Counted from the first letter of the stretch, positions 11,711 to 23,443 are shown. The stretch is 64,000 nucleotides of DNA from Calendula officinalis (GCA_963853835.1 OY970829.1:75709401-75773400), one strand, 5' to 3'. Numbers and translations: made by a program. Notes: generated from the sequence alone by a model not told the origin.

Positions 11711-11953
11711 CAATCAACTACATCAAGGGTTATTTGGTGGGGGGGGGGGGGGGGGGGGGTTGTCTTTAAAAGGTCTTAGGTTCAAGACATACTTAGAGCA
11801 TTCCTCCGCAGTTTAAATAGGAGGTGAGGTTTATTCCCCTAAAAAGATGATATATTCGAGGAATGCATGTTTACCCGTTTGGATGTCACTGCATATGTCA
11901 AATACTAACTTACTAACTTGGCGTTTAAAAAAACAAGCAATCAACTACATCAA
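11711..11953 (+). mobile_element. tRNA-derived SINE with 16-bp TSD
   Basis: A perfect 16-bp direct repeat CAATCAACTACATCAA flanks the unit (11711-11726 and 11938-11953), the size made by LINE-encoded endonuclease. The body (11727-11937) has a box-B-like GGTTCAAGAC near 11790 and a 3' part (GGATGTCACTG then TACTAACTTACTAACTTGGC) shared with the SINE at 22062-22254, ending in a short A-rich tail. Where box A should be there is a run of 21 G (11739-11759), so this copy's promoter is probably broken. Confidence 0.8.
11739..11759. repeat. Homopolymer run of 21 G
   Basis: Uninterrupted G run inside the SINE, just after its 5' end. It may be a real slippage expansion or partly an assembly or base-calling artefact. 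Confidence 0.7.
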
Positions 11954-12624
11954 ACCCATTACATTCGGTCTTAGGATTTAACTTAGGAAAATCACATAAT
12001 TATCACATTTATTATAGGGTCTTATTTCTTTCACAAAAATATATTCATATTTCTTTTTATGTCACATTAACTATATAACATTTAAGTATCAATAAAGGGT
12101 TACTTTTTGTCTTCTAGTGTTTTTGTCTCTTTTTATTTATTATATGCGGTATGTTGATCGTATTTAATTTGTCCAAGCTGGTAGATGCATATGATCTTGA
12201 GCTGCAGGTCTTGAGTTTGATTCTAGCCAGTCTTTTTTATTTTTTTTTCTCTATCCACTTCCAATTAAGTTTGTAAAATTTACAATTAATCCCTTTTAAC
12301 TTTTCTTAATTTACAATTTATTCTTCAACTTTAACTTTTTTTTAAATAAAAATTTACTATCATGCACTTTATTGAACAATATCTAAATCTTTCTAAAAAT
12401 GATGAGTTCATTTAAAAAAACTTAAATTTCAATATAACGATAAACTCCTATATGATTAAAAATGATGTTTTTCTTTTAACTGTTATTATTGTAACTTTTA
12501 TTTTTATTATGATAAATGTAATTAATATTTTTTTAATTTCACTTATACTTTTAGTATTACCATTAGTAATATTCTATATCAAATTTGTTTCAACAACGCC
12601 TAAATATTTCAACATAATAAATTA
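11954..12624. other. AT-rich intergenic DNA, possible SINE remnant
   Basis: 12168-12235 contains a tRNA-like segment: an AAGCTGGTAGATGC box-A-like stretch, a GAGTTTGATTC box-B-like stretch, then a T-rich tail. It could be a short tRNA-derived SINE, but no TSD was identified. Nothing else is recognised. The hydrophobic ORF at 12452-12763 is AT-driven and overlaps the adjacent MITE, so it is not supported. Confidence 0.35.
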
Positions 12625-12626
12625 TA

Positions 12627-12889
12627 CTCCCTCCGTCCCACAAAAAAGTTTACATTTTCACTATAAATTTTGTCCCACAAAAAAATTTACATTTCTCAAA
12701 TATGAGGGACCACTTAATAAAATACTATTATTTTTATGTACTTTACAACTAACTTTCTCCTAAAAGCACTTTCTCTTTCCAAATAACCTTATATTTTATT
12801 CAAAAATATTACAAAAGACCCCAGTAATAACTATCACCTAAATACTTGTGCCCAAGAGAAATGTAAACTTCTTTGTGGGACGGAGGGAG
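12627..12889. mobile_element. Stowaway-like MITE (family 1)
   Basis: TIRs CTCCCTCCGTCCCAC and its inverse GTGGGACGGAGGGAG, flanked by TA on both sides (12625-12626, 12890-12891). 263 bp. Same family as 2366-2617 and 21754-22006, and less decayed at its ends. Confidence 0.92.
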
Positions 12890-13009
12890 TATGATTTTAT
12901 TTTTTACCATAAAGTTTTGGGTTTATAACATAAGCAGTACAAACTCATACAAAAAGTAAAACTAAATGATACAACTAAGGATAAAAAAAACAAATTAGAT
13001 ACAAATCAT

Positions 13010-13319
13010 GAGAAATGTTCAAGGTAGTCCAAGAATTTTAGCTAGTCCCAAGGGACAATTAATAGTCATTGGATCAAGAAAAAGTCAAAGATCTAGATCA
13101 AGATTCAAACCATACAAGCACATGTGCTTCAATACATCAATACCCCACCCACCTCCGGCGGCCGGAGACGGCGGCGGACGGCGACGGCAGACGACAGCTG
13201 GATGCGGCGGCCGGCGGGTGGCTGTAGGTGGGAGATTTGATCTTGACCATCTTTATTCAATGGCTAGGATTTGTCCCTTGGGACTATGCAAATCCCTTGG
13301 ACAGCCTAGAATACAACCC
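13010..13319. mobile_element. Mutator-like MITE (copy B), compact CACATGTG relative
   Basis: Ends GAGAAATGTTCAAGG (left) and, inverted, GGGTTGTATTCTAGG (right), flanked by a perfect 10-bp direct repeat TACAAATCAT (13000-13009 and 13320-13329). It has the shared TAGTCCCAAGGGACA and TTGGATCAAGA blocks, one AAGCACATGTGCTTC palindrome (about 13118) and one GC-rich CGGCGGCCGG block (13155-13225). 310 bp, the smallest well-preserved member and the best guide to the ends of copies A and C. Confidence 0.9.
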
Positions 13320-13329
13320 TACAAATCAT

Positions 13330-13967
13330 ACAATAAGGCGAATAACACTAACTACAAATATAGTTAGACGTCGTACAGCTGAAACATTTTCGAACCTAAA
13401 ACATCTTTTCGTTGTCGTATGAAAATACCCGCAGCAACGCACGGGTATACCTTATTAGTTGATCTCTAAATACATATAACCACCCTTCAATAAAGTCGCT
13501 ATATCTATTTTTTTGGGTTTTTTTCCTTAAAATACTCTCTCTGTCCCACAAAAAATTACTTTTTTTACTATTTTTTTTATGATATATAACACAATATTAG
13601 GCGGTTAATATAATGTCAGATTTTTTGTTATGAGATCTTCAAAACGATATGGCGTGTCAAGAAACAAGCTACAAGCCTACAATAGATGAAAAACGATTGC
13701 TCAAAAGTTCTTGAGTTTTTTTTGTTCAAAAATATGTTTTTGGTAGTTTTGGTATAGTATAACTTCCCATTGTATACAACTATATTAGGCATATTATATA
13801 CCATTGGATTCAATGTCATGGGAACTTCAAAATAGTATATTATATGCCAAAAAACGATTTATAATGAACGAGATACTAATCCTCAAAAGGTGATATTTGT
13901 AGTTTTTTTTACTTGATTCTTGTATATCTTTCAACTCCCATATAGTTATAATCAATACTTACACAGT
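13330..13967. other. Intergenic DNA with Helitron-like hairpin and MITE fragment
   Basis: 13425-13460 contains an ACCCGCAGCAACGCACGGGT hairpin followed by TATACCTTATTAGT, which resembles a plant Helitron 3' end with a mutated CTRR terminus (plus strand); no 5' end was identified. 13531-13560 is a single Stowaway-like terminus (CTCTCTCTGTCCCAC) without a partner. 13620-13870 has a diverged internal duplication around AACTTCAAAA and AAAACGATT. Confidence 0.35.
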
Positions 13968-13975
13968 GTTACACA

Positions 13976-14514
13976 TAGGGGTGAGCAGAAAAAGCGGGTA
14001 ACCGGAATTGGAACCGGAACCGCTTTGGAACCGTCGGTTCCGGTTCCTAAAATTATGGAACCGCCCTAAGAGGTTCCGGTTCCGGTTCTCAAAATTTAGG
14101 AACCGGTAACCGGTGGATAACCGGAACCGGCGATTATTCGGTTTATTTTTGTTAAAATATTATATATTTGAGAAATTTAATGTCCAAATTTAACAATATG
14201 ATAAATTTTGTGTAATTTTGAATGAGTTTAGTCAATAATTAGTCTGAATATAGTGTTTTAACAATACAATAAATAGATAATCATATGTTTAAGTGGTTGG
14301 AATCTATGATTATTCAAAGATTAGTAGATAAAATGATAAAAAAATGATTAATATTTAAGTTTTGCATCTTATTTGTATTTTACGATTTTAGAGACAGGGT
14401 AACCGGAACCGGCACCGGAACCGGAGGTTCCGGTTCCGGTTCCGAAAATTGAGGAACCGGTACAAGAGGTTCCGGTTCCGGCCGGAACCGGCGGGTATGT
14501 TATGCTCACCCCTA
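13976..14514. mobile_element. hAT-like foldback MITE, CCGGAA-rich interior
   Basis: TIR TAGGGGTGAGCA and its exact inverse TGCTCACCCCTA, flanked by a perfect 8-bp TSD GTTACACA (13968-13975 and 14515-14522). The arms carry many AACCGGAACCGG / GGTTCCGGTTCC repeats in opposite orientation, and the middle is AT-rich. 539 bp, non-coding. The TSD length and TAGGGGTG end place it in the hAT superfamily. Confidence 0.93.
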
Positions 14515-14522
14515 GTTACACA

Positions 14523-15629
14523 TCACTGAAAACATATATACATTCATCTCAAATACAAAAACATGAAAGATTTAAACCCTAAAATACACCATTAATACTA
14601 CATATGTTAATCATTTCTTGTGACACTAAAATGAATTGTATCTCTGTTTTAAGCAGAACAGTCTAGAAAAAAAAAAGTTTTTCATTAGTAGAAAATTTAT
14701 AATTTTGCATAAATGATGTTACGTTTACCAATATTCCGAGTTTTTTTTAATGTTAGTCGGTTTTAGTCAGCTTAACCCAAAACCAATAAAGGTAAGTGGT
14801 CTTAACACAATACCCGATGTTAACGTCGAGTTTATCAGGTCAGATTAAAAAAGTTGATATTAACATAAAACTCAAATATACACGACCCTACTAGCATAAT
14901 CAGATTTGTGTTCAAATCGATTTGATCATTTGGACACTCCTGACCACTACCATGTGCTTTAGACACTCATATATTAGTAGTATATGACGAAAAATAGCGA
15001 TTTACAAGTCACAAACTTTTTTTACTTGTGTTATACGTAATATAATACTTTAAACGTAATTATTTTGAAAGAAGTAGAAAAATAAAAATCAAATGAAAGA
15101 TTGTTTTATTTTAATGAAAAGTTAAGAGGATGTAACATGTAAAAGTGAGTTATTTTCGGCTTTTACTGGATAAAGCTTTGGTTAAGTGTTTAAACACAAT
15201 CATTATGTACCTGACAGAAGCGATTGTTTTCCCTTTCTCTCTGTTTAGAAACTTATTTAAACAAAAACATTTTTTTCCTGTTAATTAGAGAATGTTTAAG
15301 AAAACTTATTTAATAAATTTTTGAGCATATTAACTTACACAAGTTTAAAATAAGTTTGTATTTACAAGTTTAAGATATCTTCAAAGTAGTTTTTAAAATT
15401 TTGTAGTCACATGATACATATCTCAACTATTAATTAATAATAATTAATGTTCAAGATTAATTACATATCTTTTACATGTAGGGATATTTTGGTCATTTTT
15501 ATAAAAAAATAATTAATTTTTTATTATTTTTATTATTGTTTTATTTTGTAAAAAAATTATTTATTTTCGTTAATAACATATTATATGATAATAACATATC
15601 ATACACATTTTTTGGATCTCTAAAATTTA
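14523..15629. other. AT-rich intergenic DNA with MITE fragment
   Basis: 15415-15600 resembles the interior of the elements at 5443 and 19168 (GATTAATTACATATCTTTTACATG, then GATATTTTGGTCATTTTT, then TTTTCGTTAATAAC), so it is probably a decayed fragment without its termini. 14740-14930 has short AACCCAAAAC/CGGTTTTAGTC-type words. No gene is seen. Confidence 0.45.
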
Positions 15630-15631
15630 TA

Positions 15632-15941
15632 CTTCCTCCGATTCAAAATAAGTGATAAAATTTGGGTTTCACGGTTTTTAAGGTAAAAGATTATAATGAT
15701 TGTTAAAATAAATTAATTAGATGGTTAGTGGGGAATGAGTCCCACACTTTTTAATAAAGTATGGTTAATGATGTTTAAAAGTAAAGTAAGGGTAAAGAGG
15801 TCACTTCACTTTGTTAAAGTAGATAGTTAGTGGATGAGGGTCCCACTTTTTTTTTGCCAAATAAGGTAGTTTTCTTAAAGTGTATCACTTATTTTGAATC
15901 ACCCAAAAAAAAGTGTATCACTTATTTTGAATCAGAGGAAG
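15632..15941. mobile_element. Stowaway-like MITE (family 2)
   Basis: TIRs CTTCCTCCGATTCAAAATAA and inverse, flanked by TA (15630-15631 and 15942-15943). 310 bp. Same family as 33757-34063 and 34418-34730. The right TIR is locally duplicated (TATCACTTATTTTGAATCA occurs twice, near 15884 and 15917). Confidence 0.88.
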
Positions 15942-18351
15942 TACATAACATAATTTTTAAGATAACTAAATTTGTACACATTATTAACCAATAACCATGT
16001 ACTAAACCTTTTAATTATATTAAATTATATTTTTGTTTGTATCTCTTTTGAATAAATATTATAAAATCAATATTATGAGATTAACTACAAACTATGCTCT
16101 ATGCAACGAACGTGGATTCGTAGTTATATTTTTATTTATATCTTCTCTTAGAAGAAACTATGTACATATATGTAACATCCCAGAAATCAGAGGAAATTTA
16201 ATAATTTAAAAAAAAAATAAACCATTTTGCCCCGAAAGTACAATTAACTCAAAGGTCTCAACTCATAGATAAAAATATAAAACCGTCTCGTGGTTTAAAT
16301 GCGGAATAATTAAAGGTTTTAAAACAAAACATATTTGACTCGAAATAAATGTTTTAATCCAAATCCATAAATATAAAAATAGAAACACGGCTCATCAACC
16401 AGTGACCTTCTCTTTGCCCTTTCTAGTACCTGCAAAATGGGAGGGAGTGTTTGGGGTCAGCCACCGCTGAGTGAATAATCAACACAATAAACATACACAC
16501 ACAAACAATCCACACCACATAAGTGATCCCTAAAGACTTTACTCAATTCTCGATTATTAGGCCTTTTATTAAATTTCACTTGGTTCGCCAATGCCGTGAC
16601 GATCCCAACGCCCACCAGCGCCTCGCCGCAACACCCCCTTCCAACACCCACCAGTGTCCCGCAGTACCACGCTGACAGTCGTGAATTGTACTTGGCTTAC
16701 CCTGGGAAGAGTTGGCTAACCTCATGAATCTCAAATATAGTTAGTTAGTTTTATTAACGTGTTGACCCATTACAACATGTACTCATATAAAACTAACAGC
16801 TCAAGCTCAAGTATATCATCTCATAGATATATAACCACATAGCACAACTCAAGTGTATAACAACTCATAATCAAAATTCAAGTACACAGATCATTCACAT
16901 AATGATATGGTACCTAGCTCGGTTCCTCAGTATCCACATCTCAGTTCAGAATACGAGTAAAATAAATAACACATAGCACATCAACAAATAACAAGTTCAT
17001 CTCATGGCAATAGCAATTCATGACATATATCACATAATCATGAAGTGAATGTAAATGCAAGTTTATAGTGAGATCACCCACCTCGAATAGACGTATGCTC
17101 TTAGAAGTATCCTCGGCACGTACAAGTCACAACTCAGTTCCTAGAAGATCCTACATCACATAATAAGGCTAGGATTAAAACTCGGCTCAAAACTCAACTC
17201 ATAGTAATCTGCCAGAACCCGACACCCCCGCGGGAACTATTATAACTCCCAGACCGTGTGCTAGATTATTCTCAAATTTAAACCATTGCTAGAAAACTCG
17301 GATTACTACAATTTACTGTCTCACGATCCCTGTCCAAAGAGGACTCGGAAAACTAGAGACCTACGTGGGCCAAAAATCCAAAAGGTTAGTTTAAACCAAT
17401 TAAAAACACACTCGAACATCAGGGCAGATTCTGCCAAAAACCTTATTAAAAATAAAACCAGTTTAGCAAACCCAACCCGTTACCGGAAAAACCCGAACAC
17501 CTAAACTTGACAGCCGACATAATTCCCAAACCACAACCTAATCTCAAACTGTTTTGAACACAATTGCTCTTTTCCAAAACAATATAAAATGTCAAACCCG
17601 AACCAACAACACCTCTAGAAATTAAATGCACTCTAAAGCAAAACGGAAAAAGGCATAAAAAGGAGAACTACCGAAACACCAACTCTCTTGGCTCGGGATC
17701 TTCTCAATAACCGCTTGGCTCGCAACAGCTCTCGGGACTCGGTTCCTGCTCTCTGCCACTCGATCGCTGCTCAACTCCAAGACGGCTGTCGATCGACCAA
17801 GATAGAATTCGGAAACGAAAAACACACATGTTACGGTTCGAATCAAAGGAAGGAAGAAACGAATTTAATTTGATGGAATATTACCTGGTCGACACTTGTG
17901 GCTGATGAATGGGTTCGAACGAACAAAGAAGGACATAAGAAAAGTCGTATGAGGATGTCGGCTCTCAAGGGATGGAAAAAAAAATAATAATAAAGGATTT
18001 AGCCAATCACATGGCAGATTCAAACTTTTCATTTGAAATAAAGAAAAACACCTACATGCTTGCTTCGTGACTTGGTGCAGATGACAAGAACAATTGGCAA
18101 GTGAATTGGATTTAGACCTGATCATTCTTATAAACCGCTTACGTCTTTTCTTCTTGATGAACGGCCAAACGATAAAAGGGATTAAGGGGATAATAGGTTT
18201 AGGGTATAATGAGACCTAATTAATCAAGCCCACCACTCAAAAGCTCGGGCATTGGCCTTTGGCTAGACCGGCTCAAAAGAGCACAACCCATCTCTTGCGA
18301 TTACCTAACTGGTCAAAACCCGAACGAATTGTTTAATTACATATAATAATA

Positions 18352-18910
18352 CTAGCTACAAAACCCGCCCGATGGGCGGGTATGCTGTAAATTTTAGTAT
18401 GTAGAAAAATGTCCAAAAACTTTATATACTTCTAAATGACATAATAATCGATAGATGTGATGATGATTTTGTACAAATGTTACATATAAATGTTACATAT
18501 AGTTATTTGTTTGCTTCGCTGATTGATCTTTTAAATATTTATTTGTTTCCTTGTATGTAGGATCTTTTAAATAGTTATTTGTATGTACGATCTTTTAAAT
18601 AGTTATTTGTTTCCTTGTATGTAGGAATCCGTATATGGAGCATATAAATGTAGACCGTAAGCCGTACCAGATTCGTTTGCCGTATATGGAGCATATGAAT
18701 GTAGACCGTAAGCCGTACCAGATTCGTTTGCCGTATATGGAGCATATGAATATGAATGTAGACCGTAAGCCGTACCAGATTCGTTTGTATTAGTGCAAAT
18801 GATGTGGACCAATCAGGGAATTCCAAGTGGCATTATGGACGAATAGGAATGCTTGGAATTGCCATGGTGTCAAAACCTCTTCAAATTTAGGCCTCATATA
18901 TAGGGTAGGA
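18352..18910 (-). mobile_element. Small non-autonomous Helitron
   Basis: On the minus strand the 5' end is TCCTACCCTATATATGAGG at 18910, and the 3' end is a hairpin ACCCGCCCATCGGGCGGGT followed about 8 bases later by CTAG at 18352. The flanks are A before TC and T after CTAG, the Helitron AT target. No Rep/helicase coding. Nested in the solo LTR 16171-19136. Carries the 51-bp repeat at 18629-18787. Confidence 0.75.
18629..18787. repeat. 51-bp tandem repeat, three copies
   Basis: Copies at 18629-18679, 18680-18730 and 18731-18787. Each runs from CCGTATATGGAGCATA to GTACCAGATTCGTTTG; the third has a 6-bp ATGAAT duplication. Next to it, 18540-18625 has a shorter repeat of GGATCTTTTAAATAGTTATT. 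Both lie inside the Helitron. The apparent repetitive ORF on the minus strand (18575-18826) is a by-product of a 51-bp unit being divisible by three. Confidence 0.9.
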
Positions 18911-19167
18911 TACGGACGTCTATTAAATTATAAAGTGACCAAAAAGTTGAAACGTCTACCAAAACGAACCGTCTATTTACAGGCCGTTTAAATAATTAAC
19001 GCGCCTAATAAATTATTGTCTAATTTAATTTACGTCTAATAAAAATGAACTGTTTAACTTCATTAAAAGTAATTTAATAATTATTCATTACGATTAAATT
19101 AATATTATTTAACTATTAAAATTTCAGGGCGTTACAATATGCAATAAAATCGTAAATTATATTTTAA

Positions 19168-19747
19168 GAGAAACGCTCAAGGAGGTCCCTTATTTTTACG
19201 TAAACCCGATGGACAAATATCAACCATTGATCAATAAGATCTAATGGTCAATATTAATCACAAATTTTATACATGAAAGGGTATTTTGGTCATTTGGCAC
19301 TTAAAAAAAATTCTGTTTTTTTATTTTTATTTTTATTTATTATTATTATTATTATTTTATTTTTGTTAAAAAACAATATTTATTTGATAATTACGTGTAG
19401 TGTTTAATCACATGAATCACATGATTGTATATTTAATCACATTTGATGTTTTAGTACAATCGCATGTGATTCAGTACACAATCACATGTGATTCAGTATA
19501 CAATTACATATGATTCAGTATTCAATCACATTATGTGTTATTTGTGAAAATTAATTTTTTTTAAATAGAGAAAAAAATAATAATAATTCTAAAATAAAAA
19601 ATAAAAAATATTTTTTTTAAAAATGACTAAAATAGTCCCCCATGTATAAAATATGTAATTAATCTTGACCATTACTTATAATTAATTAACCATTGAGATT
19701 AATCCCTTAAGACTTTATTAATATAAAATACTTCCTTGAATACGACT
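19168..19747. mobile_element. Mutator-like MITE (copy E)
   Basis: Left end GAGAAACGCTCAAGG and, inverted, AGTCGTATTCAAGG at the right. Interior colinear with the element at 5443-6080 (ATTAATCACAAATTTTATACATG block, TTTTCGTT..GTTAAA poly-T zone, then CACATGTGATT-like motifs at 19395-19530). Flanking sequences TATATTTT and TATATTAC are only partly alike, so the TSD is decayed and the right limit is approximate. Confidence 0.75.
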
Positions 19748-20982
19748 TTATATTACTCCGTATAAATTATCGTATTTTCTTTATAAACAAATTTTTTTTC
19801 AGCATTCAATAGGTGGTGGGAGGGGTGGTCTCGCTGGCCCACATCGATCTTTTCTAATATAACGTCGGATATCAGCCCAAACTTACGGGCTCTTGTGGCT
19901 CACCTCAAAATAGAAATGGAACTTGTTATTTTCTTGTTTTTTTCAGTAAGCTTATATACGGGGACGGGTAACCTTAGTTTTTGACGATATGGAATTTGGG
20001 ATAAACATGCCCCATGTTTGCAAGATTTTTTCCATTTTATTTTTTGTTAAACACTTCTCTGAGTTATTTTATATAAATTGGCTAAGGCTTGATTTATAAC
20101 AACAATATCTAATCAGCTAAAATTATGATATGAAAGATGTGAGATGTATATAATCATATCTTTAAGACTTTATTTATTAACACTTGAAATAAAATATGTT
20201 TTCAAGCTCTTAAAATCTACGTATAACTAATATATATGTTTCTTACTCAAAATTACATTTGTTTTCAATAATCTTGATGTTCATAAAGAAAGTGTAGTAA
20301 ATAATATAAAAGAATATGCATTCAGTTGGATTTGTAATCGTAGTTTAAAGTTAGTTAGATAGATTGGTTAAACAAATCCGTAAAACTTATTGTAATTGTT
20401 TGTTTCTAACTTCTCGCTAGCTTTTGTTAATTAAAAGCGGTTTAAAAAAAAGATTTTTTCTAAATATTTTCAAACATTTAAACTAAATTCCAAAAAGTTT
20501 ATATTCGTCTCACAACCCAAACTCTACCAAAAGACGTGTAACCGATTTTGAACTTGGACAGTGTCTATAGATCCAACAAACGTTTTCGAACCTAAAATAA
20601 AACAAAAAATAACGATCTTACGTGAGATCGGGTGAGGATTCAAAATCCGGTGAGGACTGCGAGGACAAATCTCGTGCGTTCATCTAAAAAAAATATGTGG
20701 CTCAAATTTTTTTATTTTTTTAGAAAATTCGTAGTGGCATTTTATGTAATTATTATGGATTTTTTCTAATTTTCCTCCAAAGGTCAAAAGTTTAAGGGTG
20801 TAATTTGAAACTTGTATTCTTCAGCAATCTCACGCACCACCACTCTCCCCTCCCCCACTCTCTCCCACTCTCGGACACGTGTCGCAATATGATTGGCTGG
20901 AGAATTTTTTTTTTCCAACCACTTGTGTTTTTTGTCTGTAACTTTTTTTTCCTTGATAAAACAAAATTCTGAAAAAAACAAA
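19748..20982. other. AT-rich intergenic DNA
   Basis: No gene or element recognised. The 65-codon minus ORF at 20784-20981 sits over a CT-rich tract (20830-20875) and is not supported. Confidence 0.4.
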
Positions 20983-21641
20983 GTTCTTAAAATTAAATTA
21001 TCTACAAAATGAGCATAGACATGAAAATTTGAAAAAAAAAATATTTTTTAAATTTTTTAAAATTTGAATCATTTATTTATTTTTGTATCATTTTGCTAAT
21101 TTTGGATTATTTTGTTAGACAATGTGGTACTTTAAATTATTGATTCTTTTTACAAATGTTATTATTCAAAACTTGTAACAATTCAAAACTTGTAATGATT
21201 CAACATTTAATTGAATATATAATGATCCAAAACTATATTATTTAACATGTATGATTCAAATATAATGACTCAATATTTTTATTAACTCGAATATTTTTAC
21301 GATCTAAAATGACAGGACTCAATGATCCGATACATGTTTATATGATTCAAAATTATTTAGATCTATGTTAAATTTTGAATCATTTTGAATCATTTTGTTG
21401 ATTTTGGATCATTTATTTAATTTTGGATCATTTTATAAATTTTGAATCAATGTAAATTTTAGAGCATTTTGTTAATTTTAGATCATTGTTAACTTTTGGA
21501 TCATTTTGTTATATTCGGATCATTCCTTAATATTTGGATAATTTTAACTCAGTGTTAATTTTTGGATCATTTTGAAAAGAAAAAAAATCAAAATTTCATG
21601 ACTATACTCATTTTGTAGAAAAGTTAATTTTAAAATTTTTT
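20983..21641. mobile_element. Foldback element with GGATCATTTT repeats
   Basis: The left arm CTACAAAATGAGCATAGACA (about 21002) is inverted at the right as TGACTATACTCATTTTGTAG (about 21599-21618), with further inverted similarity on both sides. The centre (21070-21570) is a degenerate array of about 20-25 bp words around TTGGATCATTTTGTTAATTT on one side and AATGATTCAAAAC on the other. 659 bp, non-coding. Edges approximate; no TSD defined. Confidence 0.55.
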
Positions 21642-21753
21642 GGCATTTTTAGATTTTTTAATATACACAATTAATTTTTTACATAATAATACTTCGTCTA
21701 ATAGTATGTATATCAAATTCCCAAAAGTTATAAACATATTAATTTATATAATA

Positions 21754-22006
21754 CTCCCTTCGTCCCACAAAAAAGTTCTCATTTATCTTGGGCACAAGTT
21801 TTTAGGAGATAGTTAGTGGTTGAGTCCTTAGTAATACTTTTGATTAAAATATAAGGTAGATTGGAGAGAGAAAATGTTTTATTGATGAAATCATTGGAAA
21901 TAATATTATTTTATTAAGTGGACCCCTCACATTTGAGAAATGAGAACTTTTTTGTGAGATAAAATCTAAAAGAGAAATGAGAACTTTTTTGTGGGACGGA
22001 GGGAGT
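21754..22006. mobile_element. Stowaway-like MITE (family 1)
   Basis: TIRs CTCCCTTCGTCCCAC and GTGGGACGGAGGGAG, TA at both flanks (21752-21753, 22007-22008). 253 bp. Colinear with the copy at 2366-2617 (shared GTTTTAGGAGATTATTAGTGG-like and AAGTGGACCCCTCA-like blocks). Confidence 0.9.
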
Positions 22007-22061
22007 AATTCATATATGAAGTAAATGTTATATATCAAATTTATAATTATAATTATACCTA

Positions 22062-22254
22062 AGGCTTGTAACCTAGTGGTATTAGAGGAAGGTTTAAGGT
22101 GTTGCCCATGACCTATAGGTCATGGGTTCAAGTCTTGTTGTGGATAAATAGGTGGCAGGTTCGAGGGAATATATATTGCCCCTTGTGGACGTCACTGTTT
22201 AGGCTCGAATCACTAACTTACTAACTAGCCGTTCAAAAAAAAAAAAAAAAAAAA
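22062..22254 (+). mobile_element. tRNA-derived SINE with poly-A tail
   Basis: Box-A-like TAACCTAGTGGTA near 22069 and box-B-like GGGTTCAAGTC near 22125, the spacing of a tRNA-derived pol III promoter. The 3' body (GGACGTCACTG ... ACTAACTTACTAACTAGCC) matches the SINE at 11727. It ends in 20 A (22235-22254). TTATAATTATA-type sequence flanks both sides as a probable TSD, but the AT-rich context makes its limits unclear. Confidence 0.75.
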
Positions 22255-22290
22255 TCTAATTTATAATTATAGGCCCTGTTTTTTTTAAAG

Positions 22291-22767
22291 GGTTTTAATT
22301 TCATACACGTCCTTACAAACTTTTTATATTACGTATATATCCTTGCAAATTTCATTATTACGTATATATCATTCCCAAATCTCAAAATTCTCATATATAT
22401 ATCTTTTTACCTAATTTAATAATACTTAAATCTTTTAAAATTAAAAAAATATAGATCCTAATATAAGTTAATGGTAAAATCGCCTAAAACCCTTGACGAA
22501 ATAAAATGTAATAGTTGAATTTGGCAAGAAAATACACTTGATAAAAGAAAATAACCCTTGACAATTACGGGTATTTAGGGCATTTTAGTATTAATATAGA
22601 TTAGCATTTATGTTTTATTAAATTTTAAACGATTTAAATATTATTAAATTAGGTAAAAATATATATGTGAGAGTTTTGAGGTTTTGAATGATATATACGT
22701 AATAATGAAGTTTGCAAGGATATATACGTAATATTTGAAATTTGCAAGGACGTGTGTGAAATTAACC
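22291..22767. mobile_element. Long-TIR Mutator-like MITE with 12-bp flanking repeat
   Basis: The left arm GGTTTTAATTTCATACACGTCC pairs with inverted right arm GGTTAATTTCACACACGTCC-type sequence, and the arms stay similar for about 160 bp (shared ATTACGTATATATCCTTGCAAA and TTTACCTAATTTAATAATA blocks). A perfect 12-bp direct repeat TTTTTTTTAAAG flanks it (22279-22290 and 22768-22779); 9-11 of these bases could be a Mutator-type TSD. 477 bp, non-coding. Confidence 0.8.
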
Positions 22768-22779
22768 TTTTTTTTAAAG

Positions 22780-23443
22780 TACAAATTTCATAACGCGGCA
22801 ACAACAATAAAACTCGCGCTCGCTATTCTTTATTGCAAATTATCTTACAATACGATTAATACCACCTCCATGAGTTATTTTATAATATGGAGTCATAGTA
22901 TGTATAATCATAAATATTTGATTCTGCAAAAACAGTCACCATTACATTCACAATACTTAACATTAACAAAAGACAAGTCAAAGTTAAAAATTAATAATTA
23001 AAGTTGCATGCATGTCTAATCCAAAGTTTCATATAAAGATGAGATTATAATATGTAAACAACAATTATTAAAAAGACGTCAACACTATAAAAATAAAGAC
23101 TGATTCATGGAAATCTGTTGCATTTCCGGTTTGCATTTTTTATTAATATTTTATGTTTGTGGGGCAGGTAGCAGAAATTTGATGTACTTGGGTGGAACAA
23201 AGTGGCCACTAACATTTTAACTCACACGTTACAATAGCACCTTTATTGTTTTATGTATATCATCTCACTTTTAATTTCTGCTTTATTTGTTAATTTTATC
23301 TTATTACGTGGTACATCTCGTTAATTAATCAAAAAAGTATTTGAAATACTATGAAGTCCTGAAACTAAATTATTAAAAAATATATTTAGATGACAACTTT
23401 TGTGACCAAAACTCATATATTGAGACGTAAAATTGAAGGCTAA
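22780..23443. other. Intergenic DNA
   Basis: No gene or element recognised between the MITE and the 5' LTR. Confidence 0.35.

Larger units (their letters stand above)
16171..19136 (-). mobile_element. Solo gypsy-type LTR, minus orientation
   Basis: On the minus strand it starts TGTAACGCCCTGAAATTTTA at 19136, the same start as the LARD LTRs at 52210 and 59096, and ends GGGATGTTACA at 16171. Flanking 5-mers ATATA / ATATG match at 4 of 5 positions. No primer-binding site or coding DNA lies beside it, so it is best read as a solo LTR. Near 16420-16440 it has the inverted GCAGGTACTAG block corresponding to TCAGGTACCAG in the LARD LTR. About 560 bp of its length is a nested Helitron (18352-18910). 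The short ORFs between 16457 and 18125 are incidental. Confidence 0.75.

Noticed and set aside
16457..18125. Several 60-86 codon ORFs
   Set aside because: All lie in the solo LTR 16171-19136, overlap each other on both strands and lack domains.
18575..18826. Repetitive minus-strand ORF with three similar segments
   Set aside because: Product of a 51-bp tandem repeat divisible by three inside a Helitron.
22062..22150. Functional tRNA gene
   Set aside because: Box A and B are present but no cloverleaf acceptor pairing is apparent. The 3' body and poly-A tail mark a SINE.
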